64,000 nt of DNA from Thermasporomyces sp040195635 (GTDB lineage: Bacteria; Actinomycetota; Actinomycetes; Propionibacteriales; Actinopolymorphaceae): NCBI RefSeq assembly GCF_040195635.1, contig NZ_JBEFTX010000003.1, positions 465,945-529,944 of the forward strand, written 5' to 3'. The notes beneath the pieces were generated by a model. That model saw only the letters and a program-made list of their open reading frames with translations. It did not search any database and was not told the origin of the DNA. Below, piece after piece: positions 10,407 to 18,270 of the stretch (the first letter of the stretch is position 1; each line of letters opens with the position of its first letter). The position numbers and the translations under genes were made by a program.

Positions 10407-11207
10407 TCAGTCGCCAGCGGAGTCGTGGGTGAGAGTGCGGGCGTCGTCGGGAACCCGCGAGTCAGCCAACCGGGGCGCGGAAGCGGCGGCATCGCTGGCG
10501 TCCGACTCGTCCTCGGGTACGTCCTGGGCGATCTGCTGCGCGACGAAGCGGTAGCCGACGTTGCGGACAGTGCCGATCAGCGCTTCGTACTCCGGCCCGA
10601 GCTTCGCTCGCAGTCGCCGCACGTGGACGTCGACGGTCCGCGTACCACCGAAGTAGTCGTAGCCCCAGACCTCCTGCAGCAGTTGCTGCCGGGTGAAGAC
10701 CCGCCCTGGGTGCTGGGCGAGGAACTTCAGGAGCTCGAACTCCTTGAACGTCAGGTCGAGCGTGCGCCCGCCGAGTCGGGAGGTGTAGGTGTCCTCGTCG
10801 ATCACCAGTTCACCGCGCCGGATCACGTGGGGCCGGTCCTGCTCGGCGGACTTCAGCGCGAGCCGCCCGATGCCGACCCGCAGCCGGGCGTCGACCTCGG
10901 CGGGGCCGGCGTTGTGGAGGAGTACGTCGTCCATGCCCCAGTCGGCGTTCACCGCGGCGAGACCGCCTTCGGTGACGATGATGAGGAGGGGAACGTCGAT
11001 TCCGGTCGTACGAATGACCCGGGTCAGGCTGCGCGCCTGGACGAGTTCGGAGCGGGCGTCGACGAGTACCGCGTCAGCCGGGCCGACGTCGAGCAGCGCA
11101 CTCGCCTCCGCCGGGGCGACCCGGACGTGATGGGCGAGAAGTCCGAGTGCGGGCACGATTTCGGCGGACGGCTGCAGCGCGTTCGTCAGCAAGAGAAGTG
11201 TGCTCAC
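10407..11207 (-). CDS. glnR: GlnR, OmpR-type orphan nitrogen regulator
   Basis: Global nitrogen transcription factor of actinomycetes, controlling glutamine synthetase, amtB and similar genes. The 266-residue product has an atypical receiver domain (about 1-115) beginning LLLLTNALQPSAEIVPALGLL, as in Streptomyces GlnR, and a winged-helix DNA-binding domain (about 125-230) with LTFKEFELLKFLAQHPGRVFTR and VDVHVRRLRAKLG. The acidic phosphorylation pocket is poor, as in known GlnR proteins that work unphosphorylated. The GTG start at 11207 has a GGGAG site 7 bp upstream. No histidine kinase gene is adjacent, as expected for an orphan regulator. The acidic C-terminal tail (about 235-266) is extra. 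Confidence 0.93.
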   Translation of the reverse strand: MSTLLLLTNALQPSAEIVPALGLLAHHVRVAPAEASALLDVGPADAVLVDARSELVQARSLTRVIRTTGIDVPLLIIVTEGGLAAVNADWGMDDVLLHNAGPAEVDARLRVGIGRLALKSAEQDRPHVIRRGELVIDEDTYTSRLGGRTLDLTFKEFELLKFLAQHPGRVFTRQQLLQEVWGYDYFGGTRTVDVHVRRLRAKLGPEYEALIGTVRNVGYRFVAQQIAQDVPEDESDASDAAASAPRLADSRVPDDARTLTHDSAGD

Positions 11208-11293
11208 CGGGGCGTCTCCCTGCTGATGAGGGACCTGGAACCCGATGACGGCGATGTCGCCCAGGTCCGCCGGTTGGAGGCAGGATATCCCAC

Positions 11294-11563
11294 GTGTCCC
11301 ACGAGGTGACGGTCACTGTTCGTTATTGGGCGGCGGCGAAGGAAGCGTCCGGGCTGGCTGAGGAGCAGGTCAGCGCGGTGACGCTCGCCGACGTTCTCGC
11401 CGACGTACGCTCCCGGCACGCCGATCGGCCCCGGTTCGCGCAGGTTCTCCAGCTCTGTTCCGTACTGGTCGACGGTGACCCGGTGGGTGCCCGCGACCCG
11501 GCTGCGGTGACCCTGACGGCCGGTGCGCGGATCGAGGTCCTCCCGCCGTACGCCGGCGGCTAG
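11294..11563 (+). CDS. MoaD/ThiS family sulfur-carrier-like protein
   Basis: The 89-residue ubiquitin-fold protein ends in LPPYAGG, the C-terminal di-glycine that is thiocarboxylated in MoaD and ThiS. Residues 3-14 (HEVTVTVRYWAA) and the central SVLVDGDPV segment fit the beta-grasp fold. It is divergent from glnR, starting 87 bp away; GTG 11294 was chosen, though a GTG at 11303 is possible. It could donate sulfur to molybdopterin, thiazole or a dedicated pathway. No partner E1 gene is in view. Confidence 0.85.
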   Translation: MSHEVTVTVRYWAAAKEASGLAEEQVSAVTLADVLADVRSRHADRPRFAQVLQLCSVLVDGDPVGARDPAAVTLTAGARIEVLPPYAGG

Positions 11564-11696
11564 GTGGTGCGGTTCACGAGGTCGGTGACGGACTCCGCTT
11601 GATCAGGAAGCGGGGGCGGGGCGGCCCGGACCGATGTTCGCCGCCCGGTGATCATTCCGGTGCACCGTCACGGGGTTTCGTGCGACCATCACCCCC

Positions 11697-12287
11697 GTGC
11701 CGAATGAACCTCCGCAGCGTCCCACACGTGAAATGGGTGTGGGGTCGGCGGTGTCACGCGGTGAGACCACCGACGACGAGTTGATCCGCGCGCTCTACGC
11801 CGAGCACGCGGGTGCGCTCTTCGGCTACGTCCTGCGGCTGGTACGAGGAGACCGTCAGCGGGCCGAAGACGTCGTACAGGAAACACTGTTCCGCGCCTGG
11901 CGGCACCCGGAGTCACTCGACCCGGCCCGCGGTCCGCAACGAGTGTGGCTGGCGACCGTCGCCCGCAACATCGTGGTCGACGGTGAACGGGCACGCCGCG
12001 CCCGCCCGCCGGAGGTCGGCGAGGAGGCTCTGCGGGTCGTTCCCACCGCTGAGAACGACATCGATCGGGCGATGCTGTCCTGGGAGGTCATCGAGGTGCT
12101 GGCGGAGCTCGCGCCGCACCATCGGCACGTGCTGGTGGAGGTCTACTACCGCGGTCACTCGGTCGCCGAGGCCGCGGCGAACCTCGGCGTACCCCCAGGC
12201 ACGGTCAAGAGTCGCACCTACTACGCACTGAGGCAGCTCAAGCTCCTGCTCGAGGAGCGCGGTATCACCCCGGAGGTAGCGCTATGA
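11697..12287 (+). CDS. ECF RNA polymerase sigma factor (SigL/SigK-like group)
   Basis: The 196-residue ECF sigma factor has region 2 at about 28-100 (LYAEHAGALFGYVLRLVRGDRQRAEDVVQETLFRAWRHP) and region 4 at about 125-180 (HHRHVLVEVYYRGHSVAEAAANLGVPPGTVKSRTYYALRQLK). A GTG start at 11697 is used; ATG 11730 is an alternative. Its stop overlaps the next start as ATGA, so the downstream zinc-finger anti-sigma factor is translationally coupled. The pairing and motifs resemble mycobacterial SigL-type systems. Targets are unknown. Confidence 0.93.
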   Translation: MPNEPPQRPTREMGVGSAVSRGETTDDELIRALYAEHAGALFGYVLRLVRGDRQRAEDVVQETLFRAWRHPESLDPARGPQRVWLATVARNIVVDGERARRARPPEVGEEALRVVPTAENDIDRAMLSWEVIEVLAELAPHHRHVLVEVYYRGHSVAEAAANLGVPPGTVKSRTYYALRQLKLLLEERGITPEVAL

Positions 12288-13042
12288 ACTGCGCGGAAGC
12301 CCGCGCGGCGCTTGGCGTCGACGTCCTCGGGGCACTCGATCCGGCCGAGTCGACGGAGCTGCGCGAACACCTCGCCGGCTGCCCTGACTGCCAGGCCGCA
12401 CAGGCGGAGCTCGCCGACGTACCCACCCTGCTGGGCCTTGTCAGTGCCGACGAGGTGATCGACGGCTTCCCGCACCCGGACGAACGCGGCCTCGAACGGC
12501 TCCAGGAGCGGGTGCGCGCCGAACGCGGGCGCGAACGCCGCGGCCGTTGGCGTACCGCCCTCGTTGCCGCCGCCCTGGTCGCCATCGCCGTCGGTGGCGG
12601 AGGTTGGGCGGTCGGGCGCTGGGTCACTCCGCACCAACCTGTCGCGCTCCCCACGCCGTCGGCTCAGCCGACGACGCCATCGGCGTCCGCGCAGCCGACC
12701 ACGCCGTCGCCTGGACCCTCCTCTGCGACGCCGCACCTGACCGCGCCGCCGGTGGAGTGGTCGGCCGTCGATCCCGACTCGAACGTCAACGCCGTCGTCA
12801 CGATGAACCCCGTCGCGTGGGGTACGAAGGTCGACATCGTGCTGACCGGCGTCAAGAAGGGTGACGTCTGCTCGCTCGTCGTCTACGACGCGTCGGGCAA
12901 CCGGTGGGACGGCGGCAGCTGGAAGGTGGCGTACGACAAGGGCGTCCGGTGGAGCGGAGGGGTCGCGGTGTCGGCGGACCAGGTGTCCCGGATCGAGATC
13001 TTCGCGCCCGGCTACGAGTCGATCGTCAAGCTCGAAGGCTGA
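12284..13042 (+). CDS. Anti-sigma factor with zinc finger and transmembrane segment
   Basis: The 252-residue product is paired with the preceding ECF sigma factor. The N-terminal zinc-associated anti-sigma motif HxxxCxxC is His29, Cys33, Cys36 (EHLAGCPDCQ). One membrane helix follows at about 88-108, then a Pro/Thr/Ser/Ala-rich linker (about 118-150) and an extracytoplasmic RskA-type domain (WSAVDPDSNVNAVVTMNPVAWG). This predicts a membrane-bound regulator releasing sigma on an envelope signal, probably by proteolysis (inferred from family). Confidence 0.92.
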   Translation: MNCAEARAALGVDVLGALDPAESTELREHLAGCPDCQAAQAELADVPTLLGLVSADEVIDGFPHPDERGLERLQERVRAERGRERRGRWRTALVAAALVAIAVGGGGWAVGRWVTPHQPVALPTPSAQPTTPSASAQPTTPSPGPSSATPHLTAPPVEWSAVDPDSNVNAVVTMNPVAWGTKVDIVLTGVKKGDVCSLVVYDASGNRWDGGSWKVAYDKGVRWSGGVAVSADQVSRIEIFAPGYESIVKLEG

Positions 13043-13125
13043 ACGGCCCGCCCCAGCGCTACCTGGGACGGTTCGCCAGGTACTTCCCGCTCTGGCGTAT
13101 TCGTCCGGCCTCGTACTCTGGATCC

Positions 13126-13599
13126 ATGACCACTGGACTCGCCGCCCTTGTCGTCGCCCTCACCGTTGCGACGGTGCTGGGTGTGGCGAAGCGGCGGTAC
13201 GACGGCCGCTTCCGGGACGCCGGACCGTCCCCGCGCGCGGACGCCAGTGCCCCCGCGCCGCCGGCCGACGGCGTCGTCGAGGTGCTGACCGCGGCCGACG
13301 TGGGCGACGAGCTCGGCGAACGGGCGACCCTCGTGCAGTTCTCCTCGGCGTTCTGCGCGCCGTGCCGCGCCACCCGGGCGCTCCTGCGCGACGTGGCCGG
13401 CAAGGAGCAGGGCGTGGCCTACGTCGAGGTCGACGCCGAGTCCCAGCTGGACCTGGTTCGACGCCTGCGCATCATGCGTACTCCCACGGTCTTCGTCCTC
13501 GACGCCGACGGCAAGGTCGTCGTCCGGGCGTCGGGACAGCCCAGGCGACCGGACGTTCTGGCGGCCCTGCTGCGCGCCACCGGCCAGCGGGTGACCTGA
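13126..13599 (+). CDS. Membrane-anchored thioredoxin-like protein
   Basis: The 157-residue protein has an N-terminal membrane helix (about 4-21), a Pro/Ala-rich linker, and a thioredoxin fold with the redox motif CAPC (Cys77, Cys80) in QFSSAFCAPCRATR and the cis-Pro loop RTPTVFVLD. Start ATG 13126 gives a complete anchor; upstream open frame has no homology-like character. It follows the anti-sigma gene by 83 bp. Likely a thiol-disulfide reductase on one face of the membrane; the thioredoxin domain orientation cannot be fixed from sequence. Confidence 0.85.
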   Translation: MTTGLAALVVALTVATVLGVAKRRYDGRFRDAGPSPRADASAPAPPADGVVEVLTAADVGDELGERATLVQFSSAFCAPCRATRALLRDVAGKEQGVAYVEVDAESQLDLVRRLRIMRTPTVFVLDADGKVVVRASGQPRRPDVLAALLRATGQRVT

Positions 13600-13708
13600 G
13601 CCATCGTGTCAAGACTGTCCGGCGCGATGCCGGCAGGCGTACCCTCCTCTCGGGCGAAGCGTCGCTGACACCACCCGCGATTCGGCTGGTGAGAGGCCGG
13701 TGGCACTG

Positions 13709-13736
13709 TTGCCGAGTCCGCTTCGAGGGGTATAAG
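13709..13736 (+). promoter_or_regulatory. Candidate promoter for the GT4 gene
   Basis: TTGCCG at 13709-13714 and TATAAG at 13731-13736 are separated by 16 bp, within a 351-bp spacer (13600-13950) that otherwise shows nothing coding. It would give a leader of about 200 bases before the chosen start at 13951. Confidence 0.45.
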
Positions 13737-13950
13737 ACCCCCATCGGAAGGTGTGTAGGTCCGGAAAAGGTCGGGTTACCCCCGATTTCGGCAGATGTCA
13801 CCCCCGCGACACCATCGCGGAGGGGGGCCATGCCAGGCTTACCGCCGGAGTCGAGCTTGCTCCAGTCCGTGCATGACCGAAGTGCGCCATCTTGACGCTC
13901 ACGAATGGTGTGCTGAGGATGAACCGCTGGCCGACACGAGGAGCCGGTCC

Positions 13951-15357
13951 ATGGACCTCCGCCAACTGCTTGGGCGATGCCGCATCCGTCGCGGCGCCGG
14001 TATGGGAGGCGTCGCACCCGTGATCCCGCTCGACCCGGCACTCGTCGCGCGTACGGACCGGCCGACCCTGCGGGTCGCCCACTTCTCCGATACGTGGCTG
14101 CCGCGTCGCGACGGGATCGTGACCGCTCTGCAGACGCTGACCGCGGCGATGTCCGACCAGGGGCACGCGAGCCTGCTCGTGGTGCCGAGGCACCCTGACC
14201 AGCTGGCCACCGGTGACGTCGAGCTCTTCCGGCTGCCGTCGGTGCCCTGTGGCGTCGCGCAGTACCGCGTCGCGGCCTGGCCGCGCAGCAAGCACGTCGA
14301 GCGGGTGGCCCACTGGCTGCCGCACGTGGTCCACGTCCACACGCCCGGGCCGGTCGGGCTGCTGGGCATCCTCGCCGCCCGGCAGCTGGGGCTGCCGCTG
14401 GTGGAGACCTACCACACCGATCTTCGGGCGTACGCCGATGCCTACCGGTTGCCCTCGCGGGTCCTGTCAGGGATCGCGCGTTGCGCGGCCCGCCGGCTGG
14501 GCAGCCCGAAGCCGGACATTCCCCGCGGGGGCACGCGCACCGAACGTCGCAACGCGGTCGTCGACGCCTGCACCGATCTGCTGCTCGCCGACGCCGACGC
14601 CGTACTCGTCCCGACGCCGGCGATCCTGACCCGCTGCCGGCTGCCCGTCGAGGACGCCCGCATCTATCTGGCCCCCGCGGGGGTGTCGTTGCCGCGCGTC
14701 CCGCCCGGTTCGGGCGAGGAGTTCCGTCGCCGACACGGCATCCACGCCGACGAGCAGGTCGTGTTGTTCGTCGGCCGGGTCAACCACGAGAAGGGCATCG
14801 ACCTGCTCGCCGAGGCATTCGGCCGGCTCGCCGGCGTCGTACCCTCCGCCCGCCTGGTCCTCGTCGGTGCGGTCTACGAGCCCCGCTGGGTGCACAAGTT
14901 GCTCGACCAGGCCGGCATCGTCGGCCGTACGATCCTCACCGGCCAGCTTCCGCCCGACCAGGTGGCCCAGGCCTACGCCGCGGCGGACGTGTTCGCGTTC
15001 CCGTCCCTCACCGACACGCAGGGGCTGGTCGTGCAGGAGGCGGCCCTCGCCGGGCTGCCCACGGTTCTGGCCGACGAGGCGCTGTACGGCAGTGGGCCGC
15101 TCGCCGGCACCGGAGTCTTCGGGACCACCGACGCGATGCGGTACGCCGAGGCGATGGAGGACCTGCTCACCGACCCTGACCACCGCAAGCAGGTGGGCGA
15201 CGACGCGCGCCGGCGGGCCGAGCAGAACACCCCGGCGGAGTACGCCCAACGGATGGCCGCGATCTACGGGCAGGCCGTGCGCCGGGCCGCGTCGGCGACC
15301 CGCCTCTCGCGACAGCGCCGACGTGGGCCGTTCCGTTCCCGCCGGCTGATCGCCTGA
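13951..15357 (+). CDS. GT4-family glycosyltransferase (probable mannosyltransferase-like)
   Basis: The 468-residue retaining glycosyltransferase has a GT-B fold. The N-terminal acceptor side begins RVAHFSDTWLPRRDGIVTAL; the nucleotide-sugar domain has FVGRVNHEKGIDLLAEAF and the E-x7-E-like FPSLTDTQGLVVQEAALAGLP. Start ATG 13951 was chosen for a GAGGAG site 7 bp upstream; ATG 13873 and 14002 are in frame. The family includes phosphatidylinositol-mannoside and GDP-mannose enzymes, but donor and acceptor cannot be read. It stands alone in front of the sulfur operon. Confidence 0.85.
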   Translation: MDLRQLLGRCRIRRGAGMGGVAPVIPLDPALVARTDRPTLRVAHFSDTWLPRRDGIVTALQTLTAAMSDQGHASLLVVPRHPDQLATGDVELFRLPSVPCGVAQYRVAAWPRSKHVERVAHWLPHVVHVHTPGPVGLLGILAARQLGLPLVETYHTDLRAYADAYRLPSRVLSGIARCAARRLGSPKPDIPRGGTRTERRNAVVDACTDLLLADADAVLVPTPAILTRCRLPVEDARIYLAPAGVSLPRVPPGSGEEFRRRHGIHADEQVVLFVGRVNHEKGIDLLAEAFGRLAGVVPSARLVLVGAVYEPRWVHKLLDQAGIVGRTILTGQLPPDQVAQAYAAADVFAFPSLTDTQGLVVQEAALAGLPTVLADEALYGSGPLAGTGVFGTTDAMRYAEAMEDLLTDPDHRKQVGDDARRRAEQNTPAEYAQRMAAIYGQAVRRAASATRLSRQRRRGPFRSRRLIA

Positions 15358-15445
15358 CCCGCCGGTTTGCCGTACTGCTGGAAGGCGGCGCCAGTTCGCT
15401 GAAGGGGTTGCTTCGGTGGCTGGGTTGCGGTGCTGCGGGCACTTT

Positions 15446-15490
15446 GGCCGTCTCATTGCCTGATGCGGCTGCCCATTATGCGAGACGGCC
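15446..15490. promoter_or_regulatory. Inverted repeat abutting the sulfur-operon promoter
   Basis: GGCCGTCTC at 15446-15454 and GAGACGGCC at 15482-15490 are perfect 9-bp arms separated by 27 bp. The right arm ends exactly where the -35 hexamer begins. This could be an operator, or a terminator stem for the upstream GT4 gene (89 bp after its stop); no T-run follows. Confidence 0.5.
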
Positions 15491-15519
15491 GTGACAGTAG
15501 TGGCAACGGTCCGTAGCCT
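15491..15519 (+). promoter_or_regulatory. Predicted promoter of the leader peptide-DUF4395-rhodanese-DUF1416 operon
   Basis: GTGACA at 15491-15496, a 17-bp spacer, and TAGCCT at 15514-15519. The predicted transcription start is at about 15526-15527, coinciding with the GTG of the leader peptide, so that mRNA would be leaderless. Confidence 0.65.
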
Positions 15520-15526
15520 GAACAGC

Positions 15527-15607
15527 GTGTTGCGTACGACTTTGTTGACCAAACGACGTGCCGTGGATCATTGCCGCACGTCGACCTGTCTGTGTCGTAC
15601 GTCCTGA
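15527..15607 (+). CDS. Cys-rich leaderless leader peptide (candidate cysteine attenuator uORF)
   Basis: A 26-codon frame, GTG to TGA, encodes a basic peptide with a Cys-rich end, including VDHCRTSTCLCRTS; three of the last eleven sense codons are Cys (TGC, TGT, TGT). The GTG sits at the predicted transcription start. A hairpin begins 1 bp after the stop. From memory, leaderless Cys-rich short ORFs before cysA2-type rhodanese operons in mycobacteria act as cysteine-responsive attenuators, and similar short leader peptides are annotated in other actinomycetes. Position, composition and downstream genes match that pattern. Ribosome stalling at Cys codons when cysteine is scarce is inferred. Confidence 0.75.
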   Translation: MLRTTLLTKRRAVDHCRTSTCLCRTS

Positions 15608-15608
15608 T

Positions 15609-15651
15609 CGGACGGCGTTAGTCCGTTTCTGCCCCGCATCCGTCGGATGCG
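15609..15651 (+). promoter_or_regulatory. Leader hairpins downstream of the Cys-rich uORF
   Basis: Hairpin 1: CGGAC (15609-15613) pairs with GTCCG (15621-15625), followed by TTTCT, terminator-like and immediately after the uORF stop. Hairpin 2: CGCATCC (15635-15641), loop GTC, GGATGCG (15645-15651). A further 99 bases of leader precede the DUF4395 start. The layout suits attenuation, but mutually exclusive pairing has not been computed. Confidence 0.5.
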
Positions 15652-15750
15652 TCGAGCGTTCGCAGAGTGGCGCCGTCCTGAGCGGGATCCCCGCGTGGAT
15701 TCTCCGCTCCCTCATCCCGGCCTCCGCCTCGCCACAGGAGCGTTGTAGCC

Positions 15751-16281
15751 ATGTCGGATTCGGACCAGAGACCTCAGCCGTCGCCCATGTCAACGACAGC
15801 GTCAACCCCGCACGGGTCGACCGGCCAGCCGGGCGCGATCCTCGACCCGCGCGGGCTCCGGTTCGCCGCCGCTGTTACCGCGGTGGTCCTGGCGATCGTC
15901 CTCGTCACGGACAGTTCCTGGCTCCTGGCCCTCCAGGCGGTCGTCTTCGCGGTGGGCGTGGCGTTCGGGCTGCGGCGGTCTCCGTACGGACTGATCTTCG
16001 CGCGGCTCGTCCGGCCCCGGCTGGGCCCACCGGGCGAACTGGAGGCGGAGGCGCCACCGCGGTTCGCCCAGGGTGTCGGGCTGGCGTTCGCCGTCCTGGG
16101 CATCGTGGGCTACCTGTCCGGAGCGACGACACTGGGCGCCGTCGCCACCGGTCTCGCACTCATCGCCGCGTTCCTCAACGCGGCATTCGGGCTCTGCCTC
16201 GGCTGCGAGGCATACCTGCTCGGTCGTCGCGCCCTGTCGGCACTCACTCACCAATCACCAAGCAAGGAGGCTTCCGCATGA
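15751..16281 (+). CDS. DUF4395 integral membrane protein
   Basis: The 176-residue protein has about four hydrophobic helices (roughly 37-55, 57-76, 106-124, 127-150) and a conserved Cys pair near the end (GLCLGCEAYLLGRR). DUF4395 proteins are usually encoded next to thiosulfate sulfurtransferases and thioredoxin-like proteins, as here, and are suspected of handling sulfur species at the membrane; the exact activity is unknown. It is preceded by AGGAG about 11 bp upstream, and its stop overlaps the rhodanese start (ATGA). Confidence 0.9.
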   Translation: MSDSDQRPQPSPMSTTASTPHGSTGQPGAILDPRGLRFAAAVTAVVLAIVLVTDSSWLLALQAVVFAVGVAFGLRRSPYGLIFARLVRPRLGPPGELEAEAPPRFAQGVGLAFAVLGIVGYLSGATTLGAVATGLALIAAFLNAAFGLCLGCEAYLLGRRALSALTHQSPSKEASA

Positions 16282-17129
16282 GCCGTGACACGTCCCTGGT
16301 TTCCGCCGACTGGGTGGAAGAACACCTGGACGATCCGAAGGTCGTCCTCGTCGAGGTCGACGAGGACACCAGCGCCTACGACAAGGGCCACATCTCCGGC
16401 GCGATCAAGCTGGACTGGAAGGAGGATCTGCAGGACCACGTCCGTCGCGACTTCGTGGGCAAGGAGCAGTTCGAGAAGCTGCTGTCCGAGCGCGGTATCG
16501 CCAATGACCAGACGGTCGTGCTGTACGGCGGGAACAACAACTGGTTCGCCGCCTATGCGTACTGGTACTTCAAGCTCTACGGCCACGCCGACGTCAAGCT
16601 GCTCGACGGCGGCCGGAAGAAGTGGGAGCTCGACAGCCGGGCACTCGTCGAGGAGGCGCCGTCGCGGGCGGCCACGCAGTACGTCGCGAAGGACCCCGAC
16701 CTGGCGATCCGGGCGTTCCGTGACGAGGTGGTCGACGCCATCGGGCAGCGCAACCTGGTCGACGTGCGGTCGCCGGACGAGTACACCGGCAAGCTGCTCG
16801 CCCCGGCGCACCTGCCGCAGGAGCAGGCGCAGCGGGCCGGCCACATCCCGACCGCGGTGAACGTGCCGTGGAGCAAGGCGGCCAACGAGGACGGCACGTT
16901 CAGGTCCGACGACGAGCTGAAGGAGATCTACGGCGAGGCCGGTGTCGACTTCGGCAAGGACACCATCGCCTACTGCCGGATCGGCGAGCGCAGCTCGCAC
17001 ACCTGGTTCGTGCTGCACGAGCTGCTCGGCCAGGCCAACGTGAAGAACTACGACGGAAGCTGGACGGAGTACGGCTCGCTGGTCGGCGTGCCCGTCTCGC
17101 TCGGCGACCAGCCTGGGGAGGCGTCATGA
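16278..17129 (+). CDS. Thiosulfate sulfurtransferase (rhodanese, CysA/SseA type)
   Basis: The 283-residue tandem rhodanese transfers sulfane sulfur from thiosulfate, or a related donor, to a thiophilic acceptor. The N-terminal rhodanese domain (about 5-130) lacks the catalytic Cys; the C-terminal domain carries it in YCRIGERSSHTW (Cys233). Start ATG 16278 overlaps the DUF4395 stop, with AAGGAGG 7 bp upstream. The order DUF4395-rhodanese-DUF1416 is conserved in actinomycetes (cysA2-sseC in mycobacteria, from memory). Translational overlap with both neighbours supports a tight operon. Confidence 0.94.
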   Translation: MSRDTSLVSADWVEEHLDDPKVVLVEVDEDTSAYDKGHISGAIKLDWKEDLQDHVRRDFVGKEQFEKLLSERGIANDQTVVLYGGNNNWFAAYAYWYFKLYGHADVKLLDGGRKKWELDSRALVEEAPSRAATQYVAKDPDLAIRAFRDEVVDAIGQRNLVDVRSPDEYTGKLLAPAHLPQEQAQRAGHIPTAVNVPWSKAANEDGTFRSDDELKEIYGEAGVDFGKDTIAYCRIGERSSHTWFVLHELLGQANVKNYDGSWTEYGSLVGVPVSLGDQPGEAS

Positions 17130-17449
17130 GTGCAGGTGACGGTTGCGGCGCGCCGGTCGGTGGCGCCGCGCTGGCCGGAGTCGACCTGGCCAAGGAGGCG
17201 GTGATCCAGGGCGTCGTGCGGCGTGACGCGCAGCCCGTCAAGGGGGCGTACGTACGCCTGCTCGACGGGTCGGGCGAGTTCACCGCCGAGGTGCCCACCG
17301 GCGACGACGGCGTGTTCCGGTTCTTCGCCGCGCCGGGCACGTGGACGGTGCGGGCGCTCGCGCCGAAGAGCGCGACCGCCGAGGGTTCGGTGGAAGCGAA
17401 GCTCGGCACGGTCGCCGAGGTGGAGCTGGCCCTCACCGCCTCCGCCTGA
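17126..17449 (+). CDS. DUF1416 protein (SseC-like)
   Basis: The 107-residue protein is predicted to be a transthyretin/carboxypeptidase-regulatory-like beta-sandwich (VIQGVVRRDAQPVKGAYVRLLDGSGEFTAEVPTGDDGVFRFFAAPGTWTVRAL). It overlaps the rhodanese stop by 4 bp, after a GGGGAGGCG site. It corresponds to SseC, the constant partner of CysA2-type rhodaneses; biochemical role unknown, with a sulfur-related function inferred from the partnership. Confidence 0.92.
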   Translation: MSAGDGCGAPVGGAALAGVDLAKEAVIQGVVRRDAQPVKGAYVRLLDGSGEFTAEVPTGDDGVFRFFAAPGTWTVRALAPKSATAEGSVEAKLGTVAEVELALTASA

Positions 17450-17466
17450 CGGTCCAGAGCGGCAAA

Positions 17467-17513
17467 GTTGTCGGAGGTTTGTCGGGGCTCTACCCCGAGG
17501 AACCTCCGACAAC
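17467..17513. terminator. Bidirectional hairpin after DUF1416
   Basis: GTTGTCGGAGGTT (17467-17479) pairs perfectly with AACCTCCGACAAC (17501-17513). An inner CGGGG/CCCCG stem closes the loop. It lies between the convergent DUF1416 and PIN-toxin genes and has no T-run, as is common in high-GC genomes. Confidence 0.8.
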
Positions 17514-17546
17514 GTGCGCCTGCATGGTTGCTCCCCGGTCCCCGAC

Positions 17547-17939
17547 CTACGCGGGTGCTGCCACCGCAAGCCCGGTAGAGCCGGCGGCGTCGCCCAGGCG
17601 TTTGTCGTAGGTCAGGAAGGCGTCGAGCTCACGCGCGATCGTGGCAGCGGTGGCCAGGTGCAGCGCGTCGAGGGTCCGAAGTTGTGGCGTTCCGACACTC
17701 GCGGCGTCGATCACGATGTCGCTCGACATCGGCACGGTCATGATGCGCTGGAACAACGCGACCGCGCGTGGCAGCAGGGCTGGCTGGTGGCGAGTGACGG
17801 CGCGGACGAGCTCGGGATACAGCAGCACCGACGACACGAGGGGCGTGGTCAGTCGTTCGGCGAGATAGAGGGTGAGGGCAGCGGACTCGGCCTCGGTGTG
17901 GACGAGCTTTGCCGCGGCGGAGGTGTCCAGGTAGATCAC
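17547..17939 (-). CDS. PIN-domain toxin (VapC-like)
   Basis: The 130-residue PIN-fold ribonuclease has all four acidic residues expected at the active site: Asp5 (IYLDTSAAAKL), Glu43 (YPELVRAV), Asp91 (TLDALHLATA) and Asp112 (TYDKRL). The GTG start at 17939 overlaps the antitoxin stop (GTGA), the usual coupling in toxin-antitoxin pairs; longer upstream frames overlap the antitoxin and are not likely. VapC enzymes usually cut tRNA or rRNA; this target is unknown. Confidence 0.88.
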   Translation of the reverse strand: MIYLDTSAAAKLVHTEAESAALTLYLAERLTTPLVSSVLLYPELVRAVTRHQPALLPRAVALFQRIMTVPMSSDIVIDAASVGTPQLRTLDALHLATAATIARELDAFLTYDKRLGDAAGSTGLAVAAPA

Positions 17940-18262
17940 TCGTCGCCCGCTGCCCGGTCGCGTTCGGCGACGATCTCGGCAGAAAGACTGGACCCGTCCT
18001 CGCTCAGCTCTGGCATCGGCAACAGGTCGAGGATCGTTCCTGGAACTGCCTGGGGCGTGAGGCGGCCCTCGGCGATCCATCGGTCGATGGTCGGGTTACC
18101 GGTGACGGTCGGTGGCGGCGGGGTCAGAAATGCCACGATCTTTCCGCGCTCGGTGATGGGCAGGGTATGACCTGCTTTGACCCGACGAAGAACCGCTGTG
18201 GTCCGCTGGTTCAGCTCCGTGACCGTGACCGTAGCGTCCGAGTCGGACGGTTGCGCGCTCAT
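17936..18262 (-). CDS. Phd/YefM-type antitoxin
   Basis: The 108-residue antitoxin has an N-terminal Phd/YefM DNA-binding fold (VTVTELNQRTTAVLRRVKAG and PITERGKIVAFLTP). A proline-rich joint leads to an acidic C-terminal arm (about 85-108) likely to wrap the toxin. A Phd-type N-terminus paired with a PIN toxin is a common mixed arrangement. Start ATG 18262 is followed upstream by an 11-bp direct repeat that may be the autoregulatory operator. Confidence 0.88.
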   Translation of the reverse strand: MSAQPSDSDATVTVTELNQRTTAVLRRVKAGHTLPITERGKIVAFLTPPPPTVTGNPTIDRWIAEGRLTPQAVPGTILDLLPMPELSEDGSSLSAEIVAERDRAAGDE

Positions 18263-18270
18263 GACAGCAG

